This document shows positions 1-8,315 of a DNA stretch of 64,000 nucleotides, in pieces (position 1 is the stretch's first letter; the number at the start of each line of letters is the position of its first letter). Origin of the DNA: Streptomyces agglomeratus (lineage in GTDB: Bacteria; Actinomycetota; Actinomycetes; Streptomycetales; Streptomycetaceae); assembly GCF_001746415.1 (NCBI RefSeq), contig NZ_MEHJ01000001.1:7694501-7758500 (forward strand), written 5' to 3'. A program made the translations under genes and the position numbers. The notes under the pieces were generated by a model. It saw only the letters and a list, made by a program, of their open reading frames with translations. It made no database searches and was not told where the DNA came from.

Positions 1-333
1 CACCGGCTGCGGGCCCGGGCCGAGGACCGGATCCGGGCCGCCCGAGCCACCGGCCTGCGCAACCTGCCCCTCCACACAACAGCCCAGAACAAGGTCTGGC
101 TCGAGATCGTCCAGATCGCCCTCGACCTCCTGGCCTGGATGCCCATGCTCGCCCTCACCGGCAAGGCCCGACTCTGGGAACCCCGCCGCCTGCGATTCCG
201 CCTGTTCTCCGCGGCCGGGCAACTCGTCACCACCGGCCGGCGCCGCATCCTCCGCCTCGCCCGCCACTGGCCCTGGACCGATGAGGTGACCACCGCCCTC
301 GAACGTCTTGCACTCCTGCCGAACCCCGGCTGA
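1..333 (+). CDS. IS1380-family transposase, C-terminal part (cut by window edge)
   Basis: The frame is open from the first base to TGA at 331-333 and gives 110 residues without a start. The stretch RAEDRIRAARATGLRNLP followed by AQNKVWLEIVQIALDLLAW is typical of the C-terminal end of IS1380-type DDE transposases, which excise and reinsert their own element. Only this tail is visible, so I cannot say whether the element is intact upstream. An in-frame ATG at 139 is internal, not a start. Its inverted repeat could not be recognised. Confidence 0.75.
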   Translation, partial: HRLRARAEDRIRAARATGLRNLPLHTTAQNKVWLEIVQIALDLLAWMPMLALTGKARLWEPRRLRFRLFSAAGQLVTTGRRRILRLARHWPWTDEVTTALERLALLPNPG

Positions 334-494
334 CCAGCAACCTTCCCGCCCCTACGAGGGAACCAGTCCAGACCGGAGCAGTGGAACCCGGCGTCCACCC
401 GAGACGACACTCGGGACCTCGGCCTGCCCACCACAAGCCACAGAAAGCGAAACGGTCCACCGACTCCGTCGGCGGACCGTCACGAAAGATCGAG

Positions 495-956
495 GTTAAT
501 AAGTACTTCGGCCGACTCAATCGGTCCAAGAACAATAACTGGGTCTTCGGTGACCGCACCACAGGTGCACATCTTCCCAAGTTCGCCTGGACCAACATCA
601 GAAGGCATCAGCTAGTCAAGGGAAAGTCGTCGCCTGACGATCCCGCGCTCGGTGACTACTGGAGTCAGCGTCGTAGGACGCGCACACCTCCGCCAATGGA
701 CAAGAACAGCCTTACTCTGGCAGCCCGTCAGAAGGGACTTTGTCCGCTCTGCGGTCAGGCGCTCATCGTTGGAGCGGAATATGAGCCGGAAAGTCCACGC
801 GAGTGGATCGACTGGTTCGACGCGATGAAGAAGCGGTTACATAAACACCACTTCGCCTACCGAAGAGACGGCGGATCTGATGAAGTCAAGAATCTTCGAC
901 TCGTTCACTCCGAATGCCATCAGCAGCTTCATGCGCGAGATGGAAGCAACAAATAG
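495..956 (+). pseudogene. Group II intron maturase, C-terminal X/HNH fragment
   Basis: From VNKYFGRLNRSK onward the frame matches the end of group II intron-encoded proteins: a region with WVFGDRTTGAHLPKFAW, the block SSPDDPALGDYW, then a zinc-ribbon HNH endonuclease with CPLCG, two adjacent His (KHHF) and NLRLVHSECH. The reverse transcriptase and most of the thumb are missing, so this is a 5'-truncated remnant. The frame stays open upstream to 381, but those residues do not resemble the family. A domain V hairpin follows 29 bases after the stop, as expected for an intron whose ORF sits in domain IV. HNH residues look intact; activity without the RT is unlikely. Confidence 0.8.
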
Positions 957-985
957 CAGATTCTGTGAAGCGTTTGGGCTTGCTT

Positions 986-1020
986 GAGCCGTGGTGCCTG
1001 GAAACAGGCATGCCCGGTTC
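986..1020 (+). ncRNA. Group II intron domain V hairpin
   Basis: The hairpin starts GAGCCG and closes with CGGTTC; an inner stem TGCCTG/CAGGCA is capped by a GAAA tetraloop. Length, outer pairs and tetraloop match catalytic domain V of group II introns. It lies just downstream of the maturase remnant. I could not delimit domain VI or the 3' splice site with confidence. Confidence 0.8.
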
Positions 1021-1261
1021 TGAGAGGGTGTTTAGGGACGCTTAGTACGGATGTGTCATCTTTGAAGTCTGCGGCTTTCATAATGCTTCGCCCTGTAGGA
1101 GGACATTCGCACGCTCCGAGGTGCCGATCGGACCGCCCGTTTAGTTCGCACATGCCGCTCAGATTCCGTCTAGTTTAACAATGGGGTAAAAGATCCCTAC
1201 TAGTTGAGATCTTCCAGGTGCTGCAGGCCATGCGTGTTGGCAATAAAACCAGGCACCGTCG

Positions 1262-1918
1262 TTGCTTTCCCGCCTTTACGAGATCGCTGACACCTGGCCG
1301 GCCTTCATACCGCCCGATCTGGTTGCGGAAGCCTTGCTGAGCCGGGTGGCCGAAGAGTTCCCGCACTACTGCGTGGTGGCAACGGACGGCGCCCGCGTCG
1401 TCGCCCGTGGGCTGAGCGTACCGTTCAAGGCCAACCTTGACGGCCGTGAAGAGATGCCGGACAAGGGCTGGGACCAGGTACTCGTCTGGTCGTTCTCCGA
1501 CCAGCGCCATGGGCATTCACCGACGACGGCCAGCGCGCTGGAGATCACGGTGGACACCGAATACCTCAGCCGTGGCCTGTCCTACAAGATGTTGTCCGCG
1601 CTGCGGGATGCCGTCGGCCGACAGGGCCACAACGTACTGTTGGCCCCGGTCCGCCCCACGGCCAAACACCTCGAACCGCGCGTCACCATGACCGACTACG
1701 TCCGCCGGCAGGGCGACGACGGATTTCCGACCGACCCCTGGCTCCGAGTACACGTCAAGGCCGGCGGCAGCATCCAGAAGATCGCCTCGGCATCGATGAC
1801 AGTCAGCGGCTCACTGGCCCAGTGGCGGCAGTGGACCGGCTTGCCATTCGAAAACGACGGTGACATCGACGTACCAGGCGCCCTCGTCCCCGTGCATGTG
1901 ACACCGCACGCGACCTAG
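1262..1918 (+). CDS. GNAT-like acetyltransferase family protein
   Basis: 218 residues from a TTG start; an in-frame TAA lies 16 bases upstream, so the 5' end may be slightly truncated. The N-terminus resembles a group of Streptomyces GNAT-like proteins (RLYEIADTWPAF). SALEITVDTEYLSRGLSYKML occupies the position of the acetyl-CoA-binding beta-strand/helix, and the C-terminus (ASMTVSGSLAQWRQWTGLPF, PGALVPVH) is also characteristic of these proteins. The substrate is unknown. No good ribosome site precedes the TTG. It stands alone between an intron remnant and an 830-base gap, so context says little. Confidence 0.7.
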   Translation: MLSRLYEIADTWPAFIPPDLVAEALLSRVAEEFPHYCVVATDGARVVARGLSVPFKANLDGREEMPDKGWDQVLVWSFSDQRHGHSPTTASALEITVDTEYLSRGLSYKMLSALRDAVGRQGHNVLLAPVRPTAKHLEPRVTMTDYVRRQGDDGFPTDPWLRVHVKAGGSIQKIASASMTVSGSLAQWRQWTGLPFENDGDIDVPGALVPVHVTPHAT

Positions 1919-2749
1919 CTGTCTATGTCGAGCCCAACGTATGGGTCCGGCACGAGGTGCATCCGCCCACCCTCTGATCACACTCCCGTGGTGCCGGTCA
2001 TGCGCCGAGCCGTATACGTGTCGGTCCCGACTGGCCTCCAGTGCCTGGCTGTTTCCCGGAAGGCCTGCCGGTGGTGAGCAGGCCGTACTTGTGCAAGCGT
2101 TGCTGCGCTGATGCGGCCTCGCAGTGTTCGTCGAACAGGTGGCCGTTCGGAACGGGTGCCAGAGCCTGCGTGCGTGTCAACTGACCGCTGCGTTCCCCCA
2201 GTCGGCACGCGGTACGAGGAGCAAGTGCACCGGCCGCCTCGGGACACCTGGCCCACAGGCGCCCGCTTTTCAGTGCGGAGGCGGGTGACTGTCCGCATGC
2301 CCGTGCACCCGAGCACCCAGCACCCCTACCCCGGCCGCCCCCACGGCCTGGCACGCCGTCGTTGCACGGCCGTTGCACGGCTAACCGTTCCGCGAACGAC
2401 AATCAAATGGTCGAGGACCAGGTGCAGCGCGGCTGGTCGCTCGGCCCGGCACAGTGAAGCCGACTCTCCAGCGCCCCACTGTTCCTCGGGGAGATCTCCC
2501 CGCCCCATAGCCGTGATCATTCATTGCTTAAGATCCACTTTCGATACACTGCCTGGTTCGCTCTGACGAGCGCTGTATGGCTTAGGGAGCGGCCAGCCCG
2601 GTGAGTCGCAACGGACAGGTGTTCCAGGCTGGGCGACCTCGTGGGGGAATCGCCCCAGTAGGTGCAACTGGTTGCGGCGCGGCGATGAGTCTGCGGGCAT
2701 CCGCAGGTCTATCTCTTGAGGGAGACAACCGACTCATCTGGAGTAAGCC
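1919..2749. other. Gene-poor stretch
   Basis: Several frames stay open because of high GC, but none has family-like sequence or a convincing leader. I see no RNA gene or IS end. The only clear signal is the ribosome-binding site of the next gene (GGAG about ten bases before the ATG at 2750). Confidence 0.5.
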
Positions 2750-3394
2750 ATGGGCCTCATCGACATCGAGCTGTTCGCGACCCTCGACCTCGTCGGGCAG
2801 GCGCCCGGCGGCCCCGACGAGGACCCGGTGGGGTTCCCGTTCGGTGGCTGGCAGGCGCCCCTGCTGGACGAGGTCGCCGGGGCGCAGGTCGGTGCCGCGT
2901 ACGAAGGCACGGACGCCCTCCTGCTCGGCCGGCGGACGTACGACATCTTCGCCGCCTACTGGCCTCACCAGGAAGGCGGCGAAGACAGCGAGTTCGCCAC
3001 ACTCTTCAACCGAGTCCCGAAGTATGTGGCCTCTCGTGGTAAGCCTGACCTCTCGTGGGCCGGGTCCACGCAGCTCGGCCCGGACCTCGCGGACTCGGTG
3101 CGCGAGATCCGTGACCGGCACGAGCACGTGAAGGTCGTCGGGAGCCTGAACCTCGTGCAGTCTCTCCTGCGCGAGAAGCTCTTCGACCGGCTCGACCTCT
3201 GGCTGCACCCGATCGTGCTTGGTGTCGGGAAGAAGGTCTTCGACGATGGCGCGGTGCCCACCAACGTCACGCTCCTCGCACCGCCGGTAGCCAGCCCGAA
3301 GGGCACCGTCTACCTGCGCTACGGGCTCGCCGACGGCACTCCCGCGACGGGGGACATGAGCGCACCCGATCGCGGTGTCGGAAGCGACGACTGA
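2750..3394 (+). CDS. Dihydrofolate reductase/RibD C-terminal domain family protein
   Basis: 214 residues, start ATG 2750 behind GGAG. Family hallmarks: DALLLGRRTYDIFAAYWP in the first half, KVVGSLNLVQSLL in the centre, and LWLHPIVLGVGKKVFDDG near the end. The fold binds NAD(P)H and reduces pterin- or ribityl-pyrimidine-like substrates, but the many stand-alone actinobacterial paralogues have no assigned substrate. Length is usual for the family plus a short acidic tail. Transcribed alone; the neighbouring VOC/ArsR pair converges on it. Confidence 0.85.
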   Translation: MGLIDIELFATLDLVGQAPGGPDEDPVGFPFGGWQAPLLDEVAGAQVGAAYEGTDALLLGRRTYDIFAAYWPHQEGGEDSEFATLFNRVPKYVASRGKPDLSWAGSTQLGPDLADSVREIRDRHEHVKVVGSLNLVQSLLREKLFDRLDLWLHPIVLGVGKKVFDDGAVPTNVTLLAPPVASPKGTVYLRYGLADGTPATGDMSAPDRGVGSDD

Positions 3395-3543
3395 GGCCGC
3401 CCCGCCGTCGCGGGTCCTTACCGCAGTGGAGGGGACACCGGCTCGCCCGGGCGTCGATGACTCGAGACGAACATCCCGGTCGTGCGTTCCGGCATTCACG
3501 ATGGACCGTCGACGCCAGATTCAAGATCGCGGCGGGCAACTGC

Positions 3544-3936
3544 CTACTGCGGCTTGGTCGCGATCTGGATCAGGTTGCCGCAGGTATCGTCGAAGACGGC
3601 GGTGGTGACGGGGCCCATTTCCAGGGGTTCCTGGGTGAAGCCGACGCCGAGGCCGCGCAGGCGCTGGTACTCCGCCTGTACGTCGTCGACGGTGAACTGG
3701 GCGAGCGGGATGCCGTCCTTGACGAGCGCGTCGCGGTAGGTCTTGACGGCCGGATGGCCGGCGGGCTCGAGGAGGAGTTCGGTGCCGTCGGGCTCGTCGG
3801 GCGAGACGACGGTCAGCCACCGGTCCTCTTCGCCTACCGGGACGTCGTGCTTCTTCACGAAGCCGAGAATTTCGGTGTAGAAGTGCTCGGCCTTCGCCTA
3901 GTCGTCGACGAAGACGCTGGTCAGATGGATCCTCAT
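3544..3936 (-). pseudogene. VOC/glyoxalase-family protein with an early amber stop
   Basis: Starting at ATG 3936, the gene reads MRIHLTSVFVDD and then hits TAG (3898-3900) where relatives have glutamine. It then continues in frame through FVKKHDVPVGEEDRWLTVVSPDEP to CGNLIQIATKPQ. The whole VOC fold (about 130 residues) is present except for that stop. ATG 3934-3936 overlaps the TGA of the upstream ArsR gene (ATGA), so the two formed an operon. A CAG-to-TAG change would explain it. Reinitiation at ATG 3858 would lose the first beta-strand and a metal-site residue. Confidence 0.85.
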
Positions 3937-4241
3937 GGGGTGCTCTTCTCTGGTCCGGATGCGTCGGGCACGAGCCATCGCTCGGCTATCTGCCGCAGCG
4001 GGGCTGTATGCAGGTCGTGGAACTTGTAGCGGCCCTCCCGTCTGGTCTCGACGAGCCCGGCGGCCTCCAGCACGGCGAGGTGCTGGGAGACAGCCTGACG
4101 TGAGATGCCGAGCTGGTGCTTCATGCTCAGGCGGGAGCAGATCTCGAACAGTGTCTGTCCGGACTTCTCCGCGAGCTCGTCGAGGATGGTGCGGCGGGTG
4201 GGGTCGGCCAGGGCTTTGAATATGTCGTCGGCCACGACCAC
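3933..4241 (-). CDS. ArsR-family winged-helix repressor
   Basis: About 102 residues. ADDIFKALADPTRRTILDEL opens the fold; the recognition helix is around GISRQAVSQHLAVLEAAGLV, followed by the wing EGRYKFHDL. No metal-binding cysteine motif is seen, so it belongs to the ArsR-like regulators often paired with VOC or SRPBCC genes. The frame is open to TTG 4271, but a palindrome at 4244-4269 would then be coding. GTG 4241 (or 4235) is preferred, giving a leaderless or near-leaderless transcript with the operator at the promoter. The stop overlaps the start of the VOC gene. Confidence 0.85.
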   Translation of the reverse strand: MVVADDIFKALADPTRRTILDELAEKSGQTLFEICSRLSMKHQLGISRQAVSQHLAVLEAAGLVETRREGRYKFHDLHTAPLRQIAERWLVPDASGPEKSTP

Positions 4242-4243
4242 AG

Positions 4244-4269
4244 GATAGGTAACCACGTACTTGCCTATC
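4244..4269. promoter_or_regulatory. Palindromic operator of the ArsR/VOC operon
   Basis: The arms GATAGGTAACCAC and GATAGGCAAGTAC (opposite strand) match at 10 of 13 positions and are directly adjoining. The site begins three bases upstream of GTG 4241. Size and position fit autorepression by the dimeric ArsR protein; this is inferred, not shown. Confidence 0.6.
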
Positions 4270-4271
4270 AA

Positions 4272-5079
4272 GTTGTGGCGCGTCCCGTCCCGAGTCGCCC
4301 GTCCTTCAACCCTCTTTGCGACTTGATCGCTCTCGTCCCGGGATGCGCGACCGCCGCAGCCCGATCACGCCCTGGTTGTCCTCGCCGGTGCGCATGCACA
4401 GGGTCGAGGCCGTGCGGGCTTGGCTGACGAGGCTCTCTCCGCACGGGTAGATCGGCACACCGCGCCAGGAGGGATGCGGTGTGCCCCAATGTCGACGGCC
4501 TCGGCTGGCAGGTCGGCGTAATGGGCGCATCCCGAGGGCCGGCCCTCAGGGCCGCGGCCGCACCTGCGGCGTGCCGCAACGCCTGGTCGAGCAGACCGCC
4601 GCCGTGATGCAAGATTTTCACTCCCTCGGCACCGGGTGCCGAGGGAGTTGTCGGACGTACGTCCGGTCGCGGGGCGGCACCGCACTCGGTGCCGGGGGGC
4701 AGATTGCGTGGATGAGGTAGTCCTCGACCTGCCGGTCGGCGCACGCGAGTCCCAGGCTTTCAGGCCGGGAGGATGTCACGCCGCAGCTTCGAACAGACGG
4801 TCCGAATCATCGAGCTCTTCCTGTATTGCGGGGCGGCACCGGCTATGGCGCGAAGGAGCCCCTACCGCCCCCCGGCGCACGGCCCCACCGGTGTGGCCCC
4901 GCCCGCACCCTACGGCGTTCGGTGACAGGTTCACCGGCCCGCAGCCAGCACCGACACCATGGCCACACCAGGTGGCACAGCGTGGTGGTTACGCCAGGCG
5001 TAAGGGGGCGCGGTCGCGGAGCAGCCGTAAGCATGGGAACCCCGGCCCGACCAGCGCGGGGGCTCCGTGGTGCAGGTGT
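4272..5079. other. Intergenic region without recognisable genes
   Basis: Open frames on both strands lack family-like sequence or leaders. The only structured element is the hairpin at 4621-4647. Confidence 0.45.
4621..4647. terminator. Perfect 13-bp hairpin, possible terminator
   Basis: CTCCCTCGGCACC and its exact complement are separated by one G. On the minus strand it is followed by TGAAAATCTT. It lies downstream of the minus-strand secreted-peptide gene at 5080-5313, but 430 bases away. No long U-tract is present, so terminator function is tentative. Confidence 0.45.
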
Positions 5080-5313
5080 TCAGTGGTTGCTGCTGTTGTT
5101 CGCCGTGCCGTCTGCTTTCGTGTTGGCGTTGTTGTTCGCCGTGTCAGAGAGGGTGCTGTTGATGAGCGAGCCCAGGACGTTGACGGAATCCAGGGCGGCG
5201 ACGTTGTTGAGTGCACCGTCGACGACGCCCGCCTGCGCGGGGGCCACAGAGGCAAGGGCTGCACCGGCGGTGAGTGCTGTGATGGCGATGATGCGTGAGG
5301 GTGACTTCTTCAT
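5080..5313 (-). CDS. Small secreted peptide
   Basis: 77 residues from ATG 5313, preceded by GGGAG at suitable spacing; an in-frame GTG six codons upstream would swallow that site. A signal peptide (MKKSPS, hydrophobic IIAITALTAGAALASV, then APAQA before GVVDG) leaves a mature chain of about 50 residues rich in Asn, Ser, Thr and Ala, ending in NNSSNH. No cysteine or chaplin motif is visible. Such Asn-rich small secreted proteins are common and unassigned in Streptomyces. Confidence 0.7.
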   Translation of the reverse strand: MKKSPSRIIAITALTAGAALASVAPAQAGVVDGALNNVAALDSVNVLGSLINSTLSDTANNNANTKADGTANNSSNH

Positions 5314-5378
5314 GTCGTGATCAACTCCCACAGCGCCTGCGGGACACGGTCCAGCGCAGCTGATCGCTGACGCTCACA

Positions 5379-5788
5379 GTATGCGGCGCAGTACTCGTAT
5401 CCGGCCCAGCCCGCCCTCTGCGGCCGCTTCACCGTCGGCCGTGAGCGGCCGCACTCCACGGGCGCGGAATCCACGATCCAGTACTCGTCGAACCAGCAGT
5501 CGGTGTCCGCCGCTGGCAGCCGGATCACGCGCGTGACCAGCGTGGCCCTCAGCCGCTTGTTCCCCCCCGGCTGCTCCGGTACTTACGGGAACATCGCACT
5601 CAGACGGGAGTCAATGAAACGCAGTCATCTGGACTCCGAGTGAAGCCCAAAACCGCCCGGCCAACCGCGAGCGCGACCGGTTCGGAATCCGTCAGCCATG
5701 GCGGCCGACCCAGCCATCGCTCCGCCACGATCACGTCGTCGATCTTCACGTACAGCGCGGTCAGCAGGACATCCAGATCATTCGTCAC
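5379..5788 (-). pseudogene. IS982-family transposase remnant
   Basis: The N-terminal piece from ATG 5788 (MTNDLDVLLTALYVKIDD, then GRPPWLTDSEPVALAVGRA) runs into a stop. A second piece in another frame (NKRLRATLVTRVIRLPAADTD, then DSAPVECGRSRPTVKR and AGWAGYEYCAAY) holds the first catalytic Asp region. Both match IS982 transposases in order, but the segment between them is shortened and the C-terminal third is gone. Non-functional scrap. Confidence 0.75.
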
Positions 5789-5927
5789 AGAAGATCATGA
5801 GAGCTCTGCCCTGTTCGCGGCCCTGCCATCTCATTCAGGGTGCCTCCACGAGGGCTGCACCCCCCGAAGCCGAGTCGGCAGCCGTACGAGCACCAGCGAG
5901 AGCAAGCACCCGTGACAGGGTGAAGGA

Positions 5928-6497
5928 ATGACGACAAACCGCGAGTACTCATCCGGTCTCCACCCCACCGGCCTCACACCATGGTCGGACACCACGGAGG
6001 CCCACAGCGATCTCCTCGCGGCGAAAGCGCTCCTCTACGACCCCTGCGGGTTCTCCTGTTCGCAGCCAGTCCCCGAAGTCGAAAGTGCCGAGTATGGGGC
6101 CCACGAATTCACCCTGAACGGCCTCGCCATCCGGTTCCGAGCAGCCAAGACGACCCCAACCAAGATCGGCCAGTTCGTCACCCTATGGAAGAGATCCCCG
6201 GGCGGGCCCATCCAGCCCTTCGACACCACAGACCCCGTCGACCTCTTCGTCATCAGCAGTCGTGACGACAACCACTTCGGCCAGTTCGTGTTTCCCATGG
6301 ACGCTCTCCGCCGGCACGGGGTCGTATCAGCAGCCGGCTCCAGCGGGAAACGAGCCTTCCGCCTCTACCCGCCGTGGGTGACCACCACCAACCGCCAGGC
6401 CAGCAGCGCGCAGGCATGGCAGCTGGACCGCTTCCTGCACCTGTACGAGGACAGGCCCCTCGACTCCGCCCGCGCCCAGGAGCTCTACCACCCATAG
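5928..6497 (+). CDS. MepB-family protein
   Basis: 189 residues. AHEFTLNGLAIRFRAAKTTPTKIGQFVTLWKR, together with the HFGQFVFPMDALRRHGVVS block, is characteristic of MepB-like proteins. That family was named for the third gene of the staphylococcal mepRAB multidrug locus; its biochemical function is unknown. GAAGGA sits only one base before ATG 5928, unusually close. The first 15 residues are not family-like, so a GTG or later start is possible. No efflux pump or MarR gene is beside it. Confidence 0.8.
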   Translation: MTTNREYSSGLHPTGLTPWSDTTEAHSDLLAAKALLYDPCGFSCSQPVPEVESAEYGAHEFTLNGLAIRFRAAKTTPTKIGQFVTLWKRSPGGPIQPFDTTDPVDLFVISSRDDNHFGQFVFPMDALRRHGVVSAAGSSGKRAFRLYPPWVTTTNRQASSAQAWQLDRFLHLYEDRPLDSARAQELYHP

Positions 6498-6700
6498 GAC
6501 GGCGCCGGCGGACCACAAGACGGCACATGGTGGCCCTGCGGCTGGCGACTGATCAGGCGATTTCGGTTCTCAGGCTGGTAACCGCATGAATCTCGCGTCT
6601 CTGCTCCCAGAATGCGGACACAGGCGCAGGGGGTCCCTCCTGAGAGCTGTTCGTAAGGGCGGAGTCCTTACCGGCGTCTGCGTCTTGGGCTGATCAAGGA

Positions 6701-7090
6701 TCAGCTGTCCCTTGAAAGGCCCGCTTCCTGTGCGTCGATCAGCTCGTCCCAGTTCTCTCGCGTCCACTCGCAGGCTGCGTCGAGCGGCCCCAGTAGGCCC
6801 CGGCCGAGCGGGGGCAGGGCGTACTCGACACGTCGCCCTGTGCCCTCGGACTCCTCCCGCACGACGAAACCGTCCCGCTCAAGCCTGCGCAGGGACTGGG
6901 TCAGCGACTTGGCCGTGACGCCACGCAGCGGGACCTTGAGCTCCGAGAAGCGGCGCGGGCCGTCCTGCAGGCATCGCAGGATCAGCGTGGCCCACTTGTC
7001 GCCCACGCGGAACGGCACCAGCGGGGACGGACAGACGGGGTCGAACATCTCAGGATCCAGAGGGGCCCGTTCGGCCTGCGGCTTGGTCAT
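6701..7090 (-). CDS. HxlR-family transcriptional regulator
   Basis: 129 residues from ATG 7090; an in-frame GTG three codons upstream is less likely. The winged helix is clear: VGDKWATLILRCLQDGPRRF, then SELKVPLRGVTAKSLTQSLRRL and DGFVVREESEGTGRRVEYAL. It is divergent from the NAD(P)-binding/deazaflavin oxidoreductase pair starting at 7150, with 59 bases between starts. That is the usual arrangement of HxlR regulators controlling an adjacent redox gene. Confidence 0.88.
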   Translation of the reverse strand: MTKPQAERAPLDPEMFDPVCPSPLVPFRVGDKWATLILRCLQDGPRRFSELKVPLRGVTAKSLTQSLRRLERDGFVVREESEGTGRRVEYALPPLGRGLLGPLDAACEWTRENWDELIDAQEAGLSRDS

Positions 7091-7149
7091 GATCCACACC
7101 GTAGGGCGGTATCCGATCGGAAACCAGTCCTCGGCCTACGCTCCCGTCC

Positions 7150-7755
7150 ATGAAAGCCAAGAGCAGCAGGATCATCATCTTCGGGGCTGGCGGTCGGGTC
7201 GGCCGGGCGGCCGTGGCGGAGGCCCGGAGACGGGGCCACGAAGTCACCACGACAGGGCGGGCCGACGGAAACGTCACGGACCCAGCCGCCGTGGCGCGGC
7301 TCGCGGCCGGGCACGAGGCGGCGATTGTCGCCGTGTACGACGCCGGGACGCGCCCCGGCGAGTTCTTCCCCGCGGTTGCCCGCGCCCTCGCGGAAGGGCT
7401 CCCGGCGGCTGGGGTGAAGCGGCTGGTGTCCGTCGGGCTGGCGTCCGTACTGCCCACCGCGTCCGGGGACTTGCTGATGGACACCCCCGGATACCCGCAG
7501 GAATGGCGGGAGTTCTATGTCGGCCACGGCGCCGGCACCGAGGCTCTGCGCACGGCCGCGCCACAGGCGCTGGACTGGGTAGTGCTGAGCCCGGCAGGGG
7601 ACTTCGACCACGAGGGCGAGTCCTCGGGCCGGTACGCGCTCACCCTGGCCGCCACCGACAGTCGGATCACGCCCGCAGACTTCGCCCGCGCACTGCTGGA
7701 CGAGGTCGAGGTCCCAACCCTGCACCAGACCCACGCGGGAGTGTCCGCCGTATGA
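7150..7755 (+). CDS. NAD(P)-binding NmrA/SDR-like oxidoreductase
   Basis: 201 residues. RIIIFGAGGRVGRAAVAEA gives the GxGGxxG Rossmann motif right at the N-terminus. AIVAVYDAG and KRLVSVGLASVLP follow, and the C-terminal half resembles NAD(P)H-binding epimerase-like proteins (WVVLSPAGDF, SRITPADFARALLDEVE). It is the first gene of a pair; its TGA overlaps ATG 7752 of the next gene. Likely controlled by the divergent HxlR regulator. The substrate cannot be read from sequence. Confidence 0.85.
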   Translation: MKAKSSRIIIFGAGGRVGRAAVAEARRRGHEVTTTGRADGNVTDPAAVARLAAGHEAAIVAVYDAGTRPGEFFPAVARALAEGLPAAGVKRLVSVGLASVLPTASGDLLMDTPGYPQEWREFYVGHGAGTEALRTAAPQALDWVVLSPAGDFDHEGESSGRYALTLAATDSRITPADFARALLDEVEVPTLHQTHAGVSAV

Positions 7756-8315
7756 CCGACACGGTCCACGACAACCCGACTCCCTGGATCGCCGACCACA
7801 TCCGCCGCTTCGAGGAGACCGGCGGCCGCCCCCGCCCCGGAGTGGCCGATCTGCTCCTGACCACCCGGGGCCGCAAGTCCGGCCTTCTGCGCCGAACGGC
7901 GCTGGCGTACGTCCGGGACGAGGACGCGTACGTCCTCACGGCGTCCAACGCGGGGGCGGACCGCCACCCGGCCTGGTACCTGAACCTGCTGGCTACCCCG
8001 GAGGTCACCCTCCAGGTCGGCGCGGCCACCTTCACCGCGACGGCCCGGCCGGCCACGGCGGCCGAGTCGGCCCGCCTGTGGCCGGTGGCCGCAATGCCCT
8101 CGTACGCGGTCTACCGCACGGCGACGACCCGGGAGATCCCTCTGGTCGTGGTACAGCCCGACCACGTCACGGACCTTGTCCCCGAACAGCGGATCCTTGG
8201 ACAGCTGGAAGGTCTCGGCCCGGTGAGGCTGACCCAGGGGCGTTCGAACCTGACGCAGTCAGGCCGTGCGGGCGCGGAGACGGCGCAGCATGCGTGGGTC
8301 CTCGAAGCCGACTGA
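7752..8315 (+). CDS. Deazaflavin-dependent nitroreductase (DDN) family protein
   Basis: ATG 7752 overlaps the previous stop (ATGA). The family core spans residues 1-140: LLLTTRGRKSGLLRRTALAY, then HPAWYLNLLATPEVTLQVG and REIPLVVVQP. These F420-binding split-barrel proteins reduce nitro or quinone compounds. Relatives usually end soon after the last motif. Here about 45 extra residues continue to 8315 and overlap the 3' end of the convergent regulator gene, so the native stop may be lost. The long open frame upstream of 7752 is not coding. Confidence 0.82.
   Translation: MTDTVHDNPTPWIADHIRRFEETGGRPRPGVADLLLTTRGRKSGLLRRTALAYVRDEDAYVLTASNAGADRHPAWYLNLLATPEVTLQVGAATFTATARPATAAESARLWPVAAMPSYAVYRTATTREIPLVVVQPDHVTDLVPEQRILGQLEGLGPVRLTQGRSNLTQSGRAGAETAQHAWVLEAD

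Noticed and set aside
2582..3499. 305-codon minus-strand frame opposite the DHFR-like gene
   Set aside because: Antisense shadow of a clear family member; no leader or family match.
6840..7751. Long open frame upstream of the deazaflavin-dependent gene
   Set aside because: It overlaps the HxlR and NAD(P)-binding genes in a different frame and has no family-like sequence; the gene starts at the ATGA overlap at 7752.
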